The notes: generated by a model from the letters alone, not told the origin. 64,000 bases of DNA from Chitinophaga eiseniae (GCF_900167135.1 NZ_FUWZ01000004.1:310001-374000); one strand, 5' to 3'. Counted from the first letter of the stretch, positions 51,301 through 58,091 are shown. Numbers and translations are program-made.

Positions 51301-54300
51301 TGCCTATACCGCCAGCACTACCAACGGTAAGGCTACTGTGAACATCGCGGATGACGACAACACACCGGACAACGTGGTGCTGAGCGTAACGCGTATTGCA
51401 GATGCAGGAGAACCTTCCACCAACGGAACATTCCGTATCAGTCTCCCTGCCGGCGTGACCGTAGCAGAAGATGTGACTGTACATTATACCATCACCGGTA
51501 CCGCTATTAACGGCACCGACTATACCAACCTCGGAGGCACGGTTGTACTGCCGGCCAACCAGGAAAGTGCAGATGTGACAGTAGCAGTGACTGACGATAA
51601 GATCATTGAGAACACTGAAACGGTGATCATGACGCTGAACAATGGCACCAGTGCCAACTTCAGCTTCTCTGCCAGCGCCACCAGCGGTAACGCGTCCATG
51701 GATATTGCGGACGATGACAATACGCCGACAGCCCTGGTGCTGAGCATTAATAAAAAAGCAGATGGCGCAGAACCGTCCACCAATGGCCAGTTCTCCATCA
51801 GCCTACCTGCGGGCTATACCGCCTCACAGAATATCACGGTGAACTATACCGTGGCGGGTACCGCTGCCAGCGGCAATGACTATACAGCCCTTGGTGGTTC
51901 TATTGTACTGCCGGCCGGTGAAGACACCGTATTCCTGCCGGTAACCGTCAAAGATGATAAGATCATCGAGCCGACAGAGACCGTGATCGTTACCCTGACC
52001 GGCGGCACCAGCACCAGCTTCAGCCTGGTGCCCAGCAGCAGCAACGGCAACGCCACGGTTAACATCACCGATGATGAAAATACCGTTCCGGCAAACCTCG
52101 TACTGGGTATCGTACGGAACAAAGACGCAGCAGAACCGGCTGCCAACGGTGCCTTCAGAGTGGGACTCCCAACAGGCATCACCGCTGCTGAAGACATCAC
52201 CGTGAATTATACGGTAACAGGCACCGCTGCGGTAGGAGCGGACTATGTTGCCCTGAGCGGCACGGTAGTTATTCCGGCAGGCCAGGACAGCGTTGATATC
52301 CCCGTGACCGTAGCCGACGACAAAATCATCGAGCCCACGGAAACGGTCATCGCCACATTGACCGGCGGTACCTCCGGCAGCTTCACCTTCACCGGTACCG
52401 GCAACGCTACCGTGAACATCGCTGATGACGATGCGGTGGCTGGCAACCTGGTGCTGACGGTGGCCAAAGCAAGCGATGCTGCAGAGCCTAATGTCAACGG
52501 TTCCTTTACCGTAAGCCTGCCGGCAAACTATACCGCAGCAGAAGACATCACTGTCAACTATACAATCACCGGCACCGCTCTCAGCGGCACGGACTACACG
52601 GCGCTCCCGGGCACCGTAGTCATCCCGGCCGGTCAGCCTGGTGCCACCGTACAGGTACCGGTGATCGATGATCAGCTGATAGAAACGACAGAAACCGTGA
52701 TCATGACGCTCAGCGGTGGCAGCTCTGCCAGCTTCACCTTCACCGGTACCGGTAACGCTACGGTGGACATTACCGATGACGACAATACAGCAGCCAACCG
52801 TATCCTGTCTGTCACCAGAATGACCGATGCGGCAGAACCGGGCACCAGTGGCGTATTCGCTATCAGTCTGCCTAAAGGCATCACTGCGGCAGAAGCCATC
52901 ACGGTGAATTACACCATCGGCGGCACCGCCACCGGTGATAAAGATTACACCGCGCTGAGTGGCACCGCTACCATCCCGGCAGGTAAAGACACGGTATTCG
53001 TGACGGTGCCGGTCATCGACGACAAAGTGATTGAAACCACTGAAAGTGTAGTGATGACCCTGACCGGCGGCACCAGCGCCAACTTTACCTTCACCGCCAG
53101 CACCACCAGCGGCATCGCAACGGTGAACATCGCTGACGACGACAACGTGGCGGCCAACCTGGTAGTGAGCGTACTTAATCCTGTGAACGGCGCGGAACCA
53201 GCCACTAACGGCTCCTTCTCTGTGAGCCTGCCTGCGGGGTACACCGCATCAGAAGATATCACGGTAAACTACACCGTAGGTGGTACCGCCACCGCGGGCG
53301 ATGACTACACTGCCCTGAGCGGCAGCGTGGTGATCCCTGCCGGCCTGACAAACATCACTGTACCAGTGAATGTGAAAGACGACAAGATCATAGAAAATAC
53401 AGAAACAGTAATATTGACGGCTACAGGGGCTACATCCACCAGCTTTACGCTCGTGGCAAGCAGCACCAACGGCAACGCTACAGTGAATATCGCAGATGAC
53501 GATAACACCGCCGCTAACCGGGTGCTGAGTGTAAACAATGCAGGTAATGCCGCGGAACCGGGTACTAACGGCCGCTTTGCAATCAGCCTGCCTGGAGGAG
53601 TAACCTCGGCCGAAGATATTACCGTGAACTACACCATCGCCGGTACCGCCACCAGTGGCACCGACTACGGCGCCCTCGGCGGCACGGTAGTCATCCCGGC
53701 AGGAAAAGACACGGTGTTCGTACCGGTGAATGTGATCGACGATAACATCATCGAAAGCAACGAAACAGTGGTCCTTACCCTCACCAACGGCGCCAGTACC
53801 AGCTTTAACTTCACCGCCAGCGCCACCAGTGGTAATGCTGCAGTGACCATCGCTGATGACGATAATGTTGACGGCAACCGCGTGCTGCAGGTAGTAAGAA
53901 CGGCAAATGCCGCAGAACCGGGCACCAACGGCAGCTTCTACGTAAGTCTTCGTGCAGCTGTTACCGCGGCAGAAGATATCACCGCCACCTACACCATCAG
54001 CGGCACCGCTAAAAACGGCACTGACTATATCAGTCTGACAGGCTCCGTTGTGATCCCTGCAGGTCAACCAGGAGTGTCTGTACCAGTAACGGTCACCGAT
54101 GACAAGATCATTGAAGGTACCGAAACGGTGATCATGACACTTACCGGCGGCAGCTCCACCAGCTTCAGCTACACAGTCAGTGATATCACCGGCATAGCCA
54201 ACCTCGACATCGCTGATGACGATGCTACCACCGCTAACCGCGTACTGGTGGTGACCAAAGGCAGCGACGCCGCAGAACCAGCCACCAACGGCAGCTTTAA

Positions 54301-57300
54301 TATCGGTCTGCCTGCAGGCATCACTGCTGCTGAAGACATCACGGTAAACTATACCATTGCCGGTACCGCCACCGCGGATACAGACTACAATGCCATCACC
54401 GGCACCGTAGTTATCCCGGCAGGCCAGAACAGTATAGCCGTCCCCGTAACAGTGAAAGACGACAAGGTGATTGAAACGACAGAAACCGTGATCATGACCC
54501 TCACCGGTGGAAATTCTGCCAGCTTCACCTATGCAGGTAATAACAACGACACCGTGAATATTACGGATAACGATAATGTGGCCATCAACCGCGTGCTGAC
54601 AGTAGCGAAAACAACCGATGCCGCAGAACCGGCCAGCGACGGCGCCTTTACTATCAGTCTGCCAGCAGGTATTACCGCAGCAGAGCATGTGACCATCAAC
54701 TATACCGTGGCTGGCACTGCCACCGCCGGTACAGATTACGCCACCCTGGGCGGCGCCGTTATCCTCCCGGCCGGTCAGAACAGCGTGACCGTACCGGTTC
54801 CGGTGATCGACGACCAGATCATAGAAAATACAGAAACAGTGGTAATGACGCTGGCAGGCGGCGCTTCGGCCAACTTCGCCTTCACCGGTAACACCAGCGC
54901 CACCGTGAACATCAATGACAACGACGACGTCACCGCCAACCGTATTATTACGGTGACCGCAACCAGAGACGCGGCTGAACCAGGCACGAATGGTGAATTC
55001 ACCATCGGTCTGCCTAACGGTATCACCGCCGCTGAAGCAGTAACCGTGAAATACACCATCGCAGGTACAGCCACCAGCGGTGTGGACTATACCGCCCTCA
55101 GTGGTACCGTGGTCATCCCGGCTGGTCAGAACAACGTGACGGTACCGGTACCGGTGATCAACGATCAGGTCCTGGAAAATACCGAGACCGTAGCGATGAC
55201 CATCACCAGCGGCGCATCCACGAGCTTCACCTTCACCGGTGGCAGTAGCGCTACCGTGAACATCACCGATGATGAAAACACGGCGGCCAACCGCACGCTG
55301 AACATCGTGAAAACGACAGATGCGTCCGAACCGGCGACCAACGGCAGCTTCACCATCAGCCTCCCGGCCGGCATCGTTGCCTCCGAAGACATCAAAGTAA
55401 ACTACACCACCGGTGGCACCGCCACCAGCGGAACAGACTATACCGCCATCACCGGGACCATTACCCTCCCGGCTGGTCAGAATAGTGTAGCCGTGCCAGT
55501 GACAGTGAAAGACGACCAGGTGATTGAACAGACAGAATCCGTGATCATGACGTTAAACGGCGGAACGTCTACCAGCTTCACCCTCACGGGTAATGGTACC
55601 GCTACCGTGAACATCGCGGACAATGAAAGCATCACGCCTGCAAGCATGTCACTGAACATCAGCAAAGGTGCAGACGGCGCAGAACCGGCCACCAACGGTA
55701 ACTTCAAGGTAAGCCTGCCGACAGGTATCACTTCTTCGGAAGATATCACGGTCAACTACACCGTAGGAGGTACCGCCACTGCCGGTACAGACTACACCGC
55801 CCTCACCGGCACGGTAGTCATCCCGGCAGGCCAGAATAGTATAGCCGTTCCGGTGACCGTCGCCGACGATCAGATCATAGAAGTAACAGAGACGGTAGTC
55901 GCTACCCTCAACGGTGGCGCATCGGCCCACTTTACCTTTACCGGTAATGGCAACGCCACCGTTAACATTGCGGACGATGAAAGCAAGACGCCGGCTAAAA
56001 TGGTACTGACCGCCGCCAAAGGTGCGGATGGTGCAGAACCGGCTACTAACGGGGCCTTTACCATCAGTCTGCCGGCTGGCGTCACTTCTTCCGAAGCTAT
56101 CACCCTGAACTACACCGTGGCAGGTACCGCTACCGCCAATGCTGATTACACAGCGCTCGCAGGTACGGTGACCATTCCGGCAGGTCAGAACAGCATCAGC
56201 ATACCGGTGACCGTACAGGACGATAAAGTAATAGAAGGCACAGAAACCGTGGTCCTGACGCAGACCGGCGCTACTTCCGCCAACTTTACCTTCACCGCTG
56301 CCGGCAGCACTACCGTCAATATCCTCGATGATGAGACCATTGACGCCAACCTGGTGCTGAACGTCACCAAAGGGGCAGACGGTGCAGAACCGGCCACCAA
56401 CGGCAGCTTTAATATCAGTCTCCCTGCCGGTGTAACTGCCGCCATGGACATTACCGCCACCTACACCGTGGCAGGTACCGCCACCAGTGGCACAGATTAT
56501 ACCGCCCTCAGCGGCACCATAACCATCCCGGCAGGTCAGAACAGTGTAGCCGTACCGGTTACCGTCACCGACGACCAGCTGATAGAGGGTGACGAAACCG
56601 TGATCATCACTGGTACCGGTGGCCAGGCAGGCAGCCTTGCCTTCAAGCCGGGAACAGCTGTCACAGCTACAGTGACCATCGCAGATGACGATGATGATAA
56701 CCTCGACCTGATGGTCAGCGCCAGCAAAGCTAATGCAGCTGAACCGGCGACAGCAGGTGAATTTACCATCAGCCTTGCCGGTGGCAAGATACCGGCCGAA
56801 GACATCACGGTGACCTACACCGTAGCCGGCACCGCCGCGCCGGGCAGCGACTATACCGCCCTCACAGGCACGGCAGTCATCCCGGCAGGTAAAAACAGTG
56901 TAGCCGTAGCAGTGAACGTATCTGACGATGATCTGATAGAACCGGTGGAAACAGCGGTACTCACCATCACCGGCGGTAAATCAGCCCGCATCAGCTACAC
57001 CGTAGGTGCTAACAAAACAGCTACTGTCAACATCGCGGATGATGACCATACAGATCTCAGCCTGCTGGTGACCGCCAGCAAACCGGACGCCACTGAGCCG
57101 AACGTCAATGGTGAGTTCACCATCAGCCTGGCCAGCGGCAAGCGTACCGCCGACCCGATCATCATACAATACATGATCAGCGGCAGCGCCACACCGGATG
57201 CAGACTACACGGCGATCACAGGCACCATCACTATCCCGGCAGGCGCTAATCGTGTAACCGTTCCGGTGAGTGTGCTGGACGACAGCGAAGTGGAGTCTCC

Positions 57301-58054
57301 GGAAACTGTGGTGTTCATGCTCACCGGCGGAAAATCGGCCAGCTACACCTTCACCGCCGGCGCGGCCAAAGAAGCGACCGTCACTATCACGGATACGGAT
57401 AAACTGGCAGGCGACCTGGTGATCACCAAAGAGATCGTCGCACCGGCCACAGGACCTTACCGCATGGGACAGAACCTGACCTACCGTATCACCGTACGCA
57501 ACGCCGGCAACATACCGGTGACCAGCGTGAGAGCGGAAGACCGCCTGCCTGTGCAGCTGGACGTGCCGACCAACACTTCGGCAGAAAAAGGAGAGGTGAC
57601 CGTATCACCGGCAACCAAACTGGTAACATGGAATATCGGCGACCTTGCGGTAGGCGCTTCCGTTCAGATGACGCTGACCACCCGCGTAATAGAAGGTGGT
57701 CAACTCATCAACGAAGCCAGCGCTTACAGCACCAACATGCCGGATGCAGACAGCACCAACAACGTGGCGGCATCCAGCGTGGCGATCGAAGGGTCTGACC
57801 TGTCATTCCCGAACGTCATCACTCCGAACGGCGATGGTAAGAACGAAAGGTTCATCATCGGCGGTCTGGAAAAATACCCGGGATCAGCTATTTATATCTA
57901 CAACCGTTGGGGTAGCATGGTATATCAGTCCAAAGATTACCGCAATGACTGGGACGGTTCTAACCTGAACGAATCGACTTACTACTATATCCTGGAAGTA
58001 AGGAAGCCGGAAGGTGTGAAGAAGTATAAAGGGTGGATCACCATATTACGGTAA
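33332..58054 (+). CDS. Giant T9SS-secreted adhesin with 36 Calx-beta repeats (8240 residues)
   Basis: One uninterrupted frame of 8240 codons. A signal peptide (SCKRLLLALFGMATAFAASA) is followed by a parallel beta-helix region opening with NDAGPGSFRQAILDANA, to about residue 620. Seven LamG/DUF8202-like modules come next (residues about 675-3530), then a linker, 36 Calx-beta repeats (about 3720-8025), a DUF11-like domain (GQNLTYRITVRNAGNIPVTS) and a C-terminal CHU_C domain (FPNVITPNGDGKNERFIIGG, IYNRWGSMVYQSKDY). That last domain directs secretion by the type IX system. It should be a very long, calcium-stiffened cell-surface fibre, comparable in role to the gliding adhesin SprB but different in sequence. 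The start may also be the ATG at 33335 or 33356. PorP/SprF and OmpA-family genes follow in the same operon. The ligand is unknown. Confidence 0.95.
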   Translation: MMSLLNNVMNPDSRFFSFSCKRLLLALFGMATAFAASAGTFPVTNTNDAGPGSFRQAILDANAAGAGPHNIVFNVHGQITLATTLPTITAKKLTIDGQNRITLYSTGTNSVINPFVINADSVTVRNFTVQNNGDINVDIFPNTTGITIENIRSFSTVGNTLNSFIRVQGASTRLTIRNIASTDVEPAGSASLAPHIGRAFYFTGGMQTDLVMDNIQLSSANNTRGGEGIVFRDAGVNGLTFTNSNISGFQNAVMFDNTAGAVETANNVLFRNVTIDSLWSGVSLGVYCDYPATNFDINQTTIDMNVIGADDDGDYAIRFDNTASNIKLDTININENDIHAIWFNGTASNITINKALVENRIPGQFGGNACIRFEGAVNGFTCTNSTLNGDKPSNADDADVGIGFYAAASGVTIDKVTFSDFDVDGIYVIGAATNFQLTNSRFERSVDGIEFYSNAARTNVDIVNSAFYDQTRSGIVVNGANAVTDVDLKGDTVVNNASNGIWFHGGAGVTDAEVSGSVIYNNGGAGIINEAPNKVLITNNSIFNNKGPGISLTAGNCTYSAAAGKTPVLVSSNALGGGQYQLKLTIPNITAGAQYTVDIYANDPAASKTSGQYYVTSLTGLSAGTSTQTITYNAGPGTTGLGFWTATLRIPANNCGTSEFGNSIPMNFTGPACVNNGVVAWYRADQAVNGGNWGDISGNANHMKVIGDPDNTTGMVNFNPAIYYDGNDAHQVPASAAVSGAYSIIGMGLLEGSQTGRVFASSSSNKLMGWHAGSENRLYVEGWLNTGNAITTKGKLYSFERGASGAYEFKSNGGLVKNGPTADGTVWTLELGGATYSEYSKVFVPEVFIYNRDLSPAEMQRIESYMGLKYGVTLNNGATDYINSDGTVQMWTAAINAGYGRRITGIGREDCTMLNQKQSLSQDTGLVTIALGNAIALSNIANTNNITQDKAFFVFSDNGGSTSYFTAVTSTNANQRMDRVFRVQKTATWDNTQQLTLQLAGGNGDNYLLVSTDGAFGTITKELKLSSTGTVTLSSNDLANGAYFTFGQKQRFPGGVANNLQAWVKADAGATVVDGNILKWSDQAVSREWPLALSNAPLGWQKNGLNYNPAINFQANNYFSVPKFTDAYTAGEIFSVQASALAATSTTPGFPFEFGGDPATLTQTFYVYNGSHYTHFGTNTRPGYSLGGINIQQAHILNNWSAPGDWAVNFDGKNIGNNSTFPVTFSRGAAMNSAIGAGHGSIFNGRIAEVILYNKQLTAAERARVNSYLALKYALTLKTAAGAATDYLASDGATKMWAAAKNTGYGERITGIGRDDNGTLLQKQSLSQLDGANVTIGIGNSLAAANAENTTSIANDASFFTFSDNGRPATYTQAVYGLGNMTLRMARIYKVDRTNWADVPTTLALTGGNTTNYLLVSNDETFGAGDKSFALDANGQLTLNTSELPDGAYFTFAYVQAAPAGVAAGLEVWTRADSAVVGGASATHWKELSASRRTWTAIVPASWKEAALNFNPAVGFANSYFILQPEIANTFAAAEVFSVQKNNGDNTAAVASYPFEFGGTYVSDQSLYTWSNNNQYTYFGSGTARRNFAYPPSVNVRNAHLLNIWSATNDWAAGIDGKVLLTANVNAVNFVSAAGNKDYIGAGHNAPFYGDIPEVILYSRKLSAVERQQVQSYMALRYGLTLGIDAPMDYLASDGATTMWKAAAGGTYAKHITGIGRDDRGMLLQKQSVSADTGMVTLAAGTAIAASNKANPTTITNDLSFFTFGDDGAATTYLTPVAGINGLNSRMARIFKAQKTNWADQDITIKLAGGNQRTYLVVSTDNTFGAGDASYALDADGTVTLNSSQLADGAHFTFARMVSGPNGVKDGLSFWLRADDGMSSGSRWNDYSNFGNDASQGLVGSQPVTDAKALNFNYGLVFDGTDDFLDITTTRIDPSTATIFAVASGAGFASGRELVSSGAVGSPHGMEFRLINSGQQQYLENAAAVVAVGGAYTFQPGKPYIFSVTQASNTPNGIRMFANHKLDMQGTINLSPLTANLIAIGSRTIAARGLYWMGSMGEVVAYNRVLSDAERQSVESYLGLKYGITINNGATDYLATDGTKYWTADPTYKYRITGIGRDDSTALNTKQSLSVDTGFVTLSLGSSIELTNERNTNTISNNKSFLVFGDNGLSASSYTTVVGGASATRRLPRVWKVDKTNWTDQDITLKAEATGTKVYMLISTDPTFATIDKELPLNTDKTITLNSSQLADGIYFTFGAAVKYPGGVASGNLLWLRADINTSASTDNTPISSWKDYSPNGNNVAQATPANQPIYMDNATANMNFNPVVKFNGAPHAMTGGSFLKNGTYNSAYAFYAGSQAVANQTVIFTEVAPALGVNQFSLHATWDNNIVYWDPPYKNNRLLFNAGDINNQVILWTATNNVSLPANKQSIFKNGVNVLNGNNTDIITGGVQAFQLGWNNGVSYNGRMGDLIVYTSPLTPTEQQKVNSYMAIKYGITLNNGATNYLATDGSTVWDATANTGYGNYITGIGRDDAEDLNQKQSRNTMSGMQLAIGLTSLAETNISNTNNFTADKSYMVWGDNAGSHLFKTALSGHPVANYRMGRVWKVQKSGTVGAVQVAVPYDALPNAAQTYLIVSNDATFDGSDTFIPVTATTLNGVKHYAANVNLNNGQYFTYAASIKTPGGVVGTSLWLRADAGTSSTTDNTTVNGWTDYASELNNAKQVTAANQPLYMRNGADNANFNPVVKFDGSDFLDLDFTKLPAGTSARTIFGAGRPVSISTGQYILSYGAASNSNGTGIASAAGSGNAAFVGYFNDLSSTVGHWQPGRFDEMVATWAGSGGNASLYSKMKLLGGPVAKTWNTLAGGAKIGTASWNTPEAWNGTIGEVIVYPTALTTTERQRVSTYLAIKYGYTLDQTTPTDYLATDGTTKVWDATANATYKNNITGIGRDDVEGLAQKQSQSINTGLQPIVGLGNIAADNLSNTNTFSADKTYMVWGDDGGSTAFTTAVTGNPAVTTRMARIWKVQESGTVGSVTLAIGKNQLPKVATAPYLIVSDDATFDGADQFIQLAESDVNGVASFTANIDLANGQYFTYASFVTAPGGVPNEMLWVKADADVQVNGSNQVEQWLNQAGSMTTELRAAVQAHTDPVTTSVDIIKVPNGINFNPSIDFTGVATKSLKGDAGVNWNTSANLSIFSVTSSAGVPPNGLTAIFGSNGAWTTQISGRGLVYQTNGTFGLDGGGCVVGESTPAYAGPVIARGIYLQAANALGGSTWLNGKQGNIGTSCAPQADGSFFEIGGRTTGPYDARIFNGKIPEVIVYKAALTPTEAQQVESYLGIKYGITLDQSTAQNYLATDGSVIWNATANSTYKNNIFGIGRDDREALTQKQSRSIHTGSILTVGMRTIAATNAENTNTFGEDKSYLLLGSNSNALTVGGTDLPLGSCIPERLTQEWKTQFTNYDISTQPLSMQFDLNGITVKGTATEDFTIMVDEDGDGNFTTGTITEIPATSFNAGIVSFDNVSALKDGVVFTLVTSHLRRTATLVPDATTRTVAATCISNDTLYFIDPTDADKYIASISLNGNTMDVSKLSALVDVNRDMNAALGKNSGTDYGTQLMRRLVQINYTGAALTQNGGVTVRLFWNPAEKTNAENMLSGTRGVPGTQRWTWFKHTGDITATLADLAPEGLTNITELVPTATGQQDGVEYVEFSGIQSFSTFGGVTAVNQTLSITKVQDGKEGTPDGAFKISLPGAITATEDINVNYTVTGTAANGTDYTTLTGTVTFPSGSNSISLPVIVTDDNILEITENVTVTLNNALGAISGNAYNISSTQPAATLDIADNDANDPAKTTVGIVWSSDAREPIINGAFNISLPAGVTAAEDNLVTYAVAGTATPGADYQALTGSVVIPAGSGGVMLPVLVMDDQLLEKPETVIATVTGGSSANFTLTPRTGATTATVNVIDDENTPANLTLSVTKTADAAEPSTHGGFTISLPSTVKPTEDITVSYTIGGTATGGSDYTALTGTVTIPAGQSDIALPVNVIDDQIIENAETVVVTLTGGTSPNFTYTVSTTNGNASLAIADNDNTAANRVLSIKKTTDAAEPATHGQFTISLPANIKSSEDITIAYTSSGTATSGTDYAALGTSVVLPAGQNSITLPITVTDDKIIENTETVITTVTGGTSTSFVFTVSSTEGSATADIADDDNTAANRVLGVRNAGGDASEPATHSAFKIGLPAGVTSSEPVTVTYTISGTAVNGTDYTTLPGTVIIPAGQDSVTVPVTVSDDPLMENTETVIMTISGGTSTSFAFTPSATNGNATVNILDDDNTAANRVLSITKTNDGAEPATNAAFKISLPGTVKPSEDITVNYTIAGTATNGTDYTTLSGTATIPAGTNNITLPVAVTNDLVIENTETVVLTLTGGSSANFTYTVSATNGNATANITDDDNTAANRVLSVVNDANAAEPATPGAFKISLPTGITAAVPVTVNYTIAGTAASGTDYTALTGTATIPAGQPDVLVPVTVADDKIIELTETVVMTITDGTGGGSAYTASAAAKTATVNIADDDDTPANRVVRVQVARDGAEGGSTLRFNFLLAPGITVSQPVTINYSVGGTAILGTDYNGLTPSHFDGTAVISAGATATASVGNVVDDQIIEGTETVIITLNSGSSTNFTFTPDPVEGIATANIIDNDDIPANRVLSITKNGDAAEPGTNNTFNITLPAGITVPEPITVSYTVTGTATGGADYATLTGTATIPGGANGTTLPVNVINDNLIENTETVVVTITGGTTSTLTFTPSTTNGAETMNIADDENTAANRVLSIVKVSDAVEPSTNGSFKVSLPGTVRTSEAVTVNYTIGGTATNGADYTTLTGSVVLPAGQNNVSIPVLVIDDKIIEGTENVTLTLTGGNSTSFVFTASTTNGNATVDIADDDNVAANQVLSVTKGTDGAEPNTNGAFNISLPAGYTAAAPITVNYTIAGTATSGSDYVAMTGTATLPAGQPSVSVPVVVSDDDLIENTETVIMTLTGGTGGGLTYTASPTNATATVNITDDENAAANRILSVANNGNAAEPTTPGSFRISLPTGVKPSEDIQVTYTISGTATGGKDYTALTGTATIPAGQNSIDVPVTVTDDKIIEGQEDVILTISGGASTNFAYTASATNGAATVNIADDDNTAANQVLAVTKGADAAEPATNGHFVISLPTGYTSARDIQVTYAIGAGTATPGTDYQAITGTITIPAGKESVTVPVNVIDNKVIEPAETVILNISGGNDTQFAYTVASGGGSATVTINDDDYTTNRNVVLLTKVSDAIEGGTNGQYRIALQPGVTSSEDVVINFALTGTAINATDYNLLGLSAGTIVIPAGANEIFIDVDAGNDGIIEGPETVILTLTSAASSSYPFTIDPSGNGATVNIVDANAASSTPIQVITGTNAAEPASNGTFTVKLAGVATSAWPVTVGYRVSGTAISGTDYEALGTIVIPASTNAVPVTLKVLDDKIIEATETMTITLLSGSATDGGGNAFIFPPDPVNTDVTVNIADDDATAANQVLKVVKDADAAEPNTNGSYTVSLPADYTSSANITLNYTMTGTAVRNTDYAIFTITLPANSNSISLPLRVTDDKIIENTETAILTLNGGTDGNSFTYTADPAGNSATANIADDDNNAVNNVLSVAATAHGAEPGTPGEFTISLPAGYTAAEEINVTYTIGGTATAGDDYTPLTGTAKILVGQPGVTVSVPVNDDQIIEGTETVLMTLTGGTSTNFTFTPATGNSIATVNITDNDNTAANQVISIVKKTDAAEPSTHGAFTVSLPANIKSAQPVTVNYTIGGTAENGKDYNTLTGTVVIPANTNGVDVPVTVMDEKIIEGTETVVLTVTGGASPDFTFTASTTNGTATVNIADDDDIAANRVLSVENKGNAAEPGTNGLFRISLPAGYTAAVPVTVNYTVAGTATSGDDYTALTNTMIIPAGENGVPVAVNVEDDKIIENTETVELTITNGTGGAAYTASTTNGKATVNIADDDNTPDNVVLSVTRIADAGEPSTNGTFRISLPAGVTVAEDVTVHYTITGTAINGTDYTNLGGTVVLPANQESADVTVAVTDDKIIENTETVIMTLNNGTSANFSFSASATSGNASMDIADDDNTPTALVLSINKKADGAEPSTNGQFSISLPAGYTASQNITVNYTVAGTAASGNDYTALGGSIVLPAGEDTVFLPVTVKDDKIIEPTETVIVTLTGGTSTSFSLVPSSSNGNATVNITDDENTVPANLVLGIVRNKDAAEPAANGAFRVGLPTGITAAEDITVNYTVTGTAAVGADYVALSGTVVIPAGQDSVDIPVTVADDKIIEPTETVIATLTGGTSGSFTFTGTGNATVNIADDDAVAGNLVLTVAKASDAAEPNVNGSFTVSLPANYTAAEDITVNYTITGTALSGTDYTALPGTVVIPAGQPGATVQVPVIDDQLIETTETVIMTLSGGSSASFTFTGTGNATVDITDDDNTAANRILSVTRMTDAAEPGTSGVFAISLPKGITAAEAITVNYTIGGTATGDKDYTALSGTATIPAGKDTVFVTVPVIDDKVIETTESVVMTLTGGTSANFTFTASTTSGIATVNIADDDNVAANLVVSVLNPVNGAEPATNGSFSVSLPAGYTASEDITVNYTVGGTATAGDDYTALSGSVVIPAGLTNITVPVNVKDDKIIENTETVILTATGATSTSFTLVASSTNGNATVNIADDDNTAANRVLSVNNAGNAAEPGTNGRFAISLPGGVTSAEDITVNYTIAGTATSGTDYGALGGTVVIPAGKDTVFVPVNVIDDNIIESNETVVLTLTNGASTSFNFTASATSGNAAVTIADDDNVDGNRVLQVVRTANAAEPGTNGSFYVSLRAAVTAAEDITATYTISGTAKNGTDYISLTGSVVIPAGQPGVSVPVTVTDDKIIEGTETVIMTLTGGSSTSFSYTVSDITGIANLDIADDDATTANRVLVVTKGSDAAEPATNGSFNIGLPAGITAAEDITVNYTIAGTATADTDYNAITGTVVIPAGQNSIAVPVTVKDDKVIETTETVIMTLTGGNSASFTYAGNNNDTVNITDNDNVAINRVLTVAKTTDAAEPASDGAFTISLPAGITAAEHVTINYTVAGTATAGTDYATLGGAVILPAGQNSVTVPVPVIDDQIIENTETVVMTLAGGASANFAFTGNTSATVNINDNDDVTANRIITVTATRDAAEPGTNGEFTIGLPNGITAAEAVTVKYTIAGTATSGVDYTALSGTVVIPAGQNNVTVPVPVINDQVLENTETVAMTITSGASTSFTFTGGSSATVNITDDENTAANRTLNIVKTTDASEPATNGSFTISLPAGIVASEDIKVNYTTGGTATSGTDYTAITGTITLPAGQNSVAVPVTVKDDQVIEQTESVIMTLNGGTSTSFTLTGNGTATVNIADNESITPASMSLNISKGADGAEPATNGNFKVSLPTGITSSEDITVNYTVGGTATAGTDYTALTGTVVIPAGQNSIAVPVTVADDQIIEVTETVVATLNGGASAHFTFTGNGNATVNIADDESKTPAKMVLTAAKGADGAEPATNGAFTISLPAGVTSSEAITLNYTVAGTATANADYTALAGTVTIPAGQNSISIPVTVQDDKVIEGTETVVLTQTGATSANFTFTAAGSTTVNILDDETIDANLVLNVTKGADGAEPATNGSFNISLPAGVTAAMDITATYTVAGTATSGTDYTALSGTITIPAGQNSVAVPVTVTDDQLIEGDETVIITGTGGQAGSLAFKPGTAVTATVTIADDDDDNLDLMVSASKANAAEPATAGEFTISLAGGKIPAEDITVTYTVAGTAAPGSDYTALTGTAVIPAGKNSVAVAVNVSDDDLIEPVETAVLTITGGKSARISYTVGANKTATVNIADDDHTDLSLLVTASKPDATEPNVNGEFTISLASGKRTADPIIIQYMISGSATPDADYTAITGTITIPAGANRVTVPVSVLDDSEVESPETVVFMLTGGKSASYTFTAGAAKEATVTITDTDKLAGDLVITKEIVAPATGPYRMGQNLTYRITVRNAGNIPVTSVRAEDRLPVQLDVPTNTSAEKGEVTVSPATKLVTWNIGDLAVGASVQMTLTTRVIEGGQLINEASAYSTNMPDADSTNNVAASSVAIEGSDLSFPNVITPNGDGKNERFIIGGLEKYPGSAIYIYNRWGSMVYQSKDYRNDWDGSNLNESTYYYILEVRKPEGVKKYKGWITILR
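35355..43930 (+). repeat. Seven tandem LamG/DUF8202-like modules inside the giant adhesin
   Basis: Units of about 1.2 kb begin near 35355, 36490, 37705, 38910, 40110, 41370 and 42620. Each opens with a WxRADAG-like phrase (WYRADQAV, WVKADAGA, WTRADSAV, WLRADDGM, WLRADINT, WLRADAGT, WVKADADV). A concanavalin-like beta sandwich follows, ending in a phrase like EVIVYPTALTTTERQ and YLAIKYGYTL. A conserved block comes last: YLATDG, ITGIGRDD, KQS and a closing YFTYA or YFTFA strand. I identify the block with the DUF8202 family from memory. Units are clearly related but much less alike than the Calx-beta repeats. Confidence 0.85.
44490..57405 (+). repeat. Array of 36 Calx-beta repeats, about 119 residues each
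   Basis: I counted 36 units by their opening motif (VLSVTK..DAAEP.TNG.F, where dots vary). Each continues SLPAG, NYTI.GTAT, DYTAL.GT, IPAGQ, DDKIIE.TETV, LTGG and closes with NIADDDN.AAN. The acidic DDK and ADDDN elements are the expected calcium sites. The mean period is about 358 bases. Most units are very alike. Units 8, 14 and 15 (near 47030, 49200 and 49570) are divergent, and units 35-36 near the C-terminus have altered openings and GGKS/GGKR variants. Confidence 0.92.
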
Positions 58055-58091
58055 GAGCTAACAATTATATCTGCTACAAAAAAAGTATAAG

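Noticed and set aside
45047..57192. Many long open frames on the minus strand across the Calx-beta array, up to 479 codons
   Set aside because: They repeat with the array, have low-complexity Val/Ser/Ala- or Gly/Cys-rich translations, and mirror the coding strand's composition.
44490..57405. Regular repeats that might suggest a CRISPR array or satellite DNA
   Set aside because: The period of about 358 bases, one continuous reading frame and the recurring protein motifs identify coding Calx-beta repeats.
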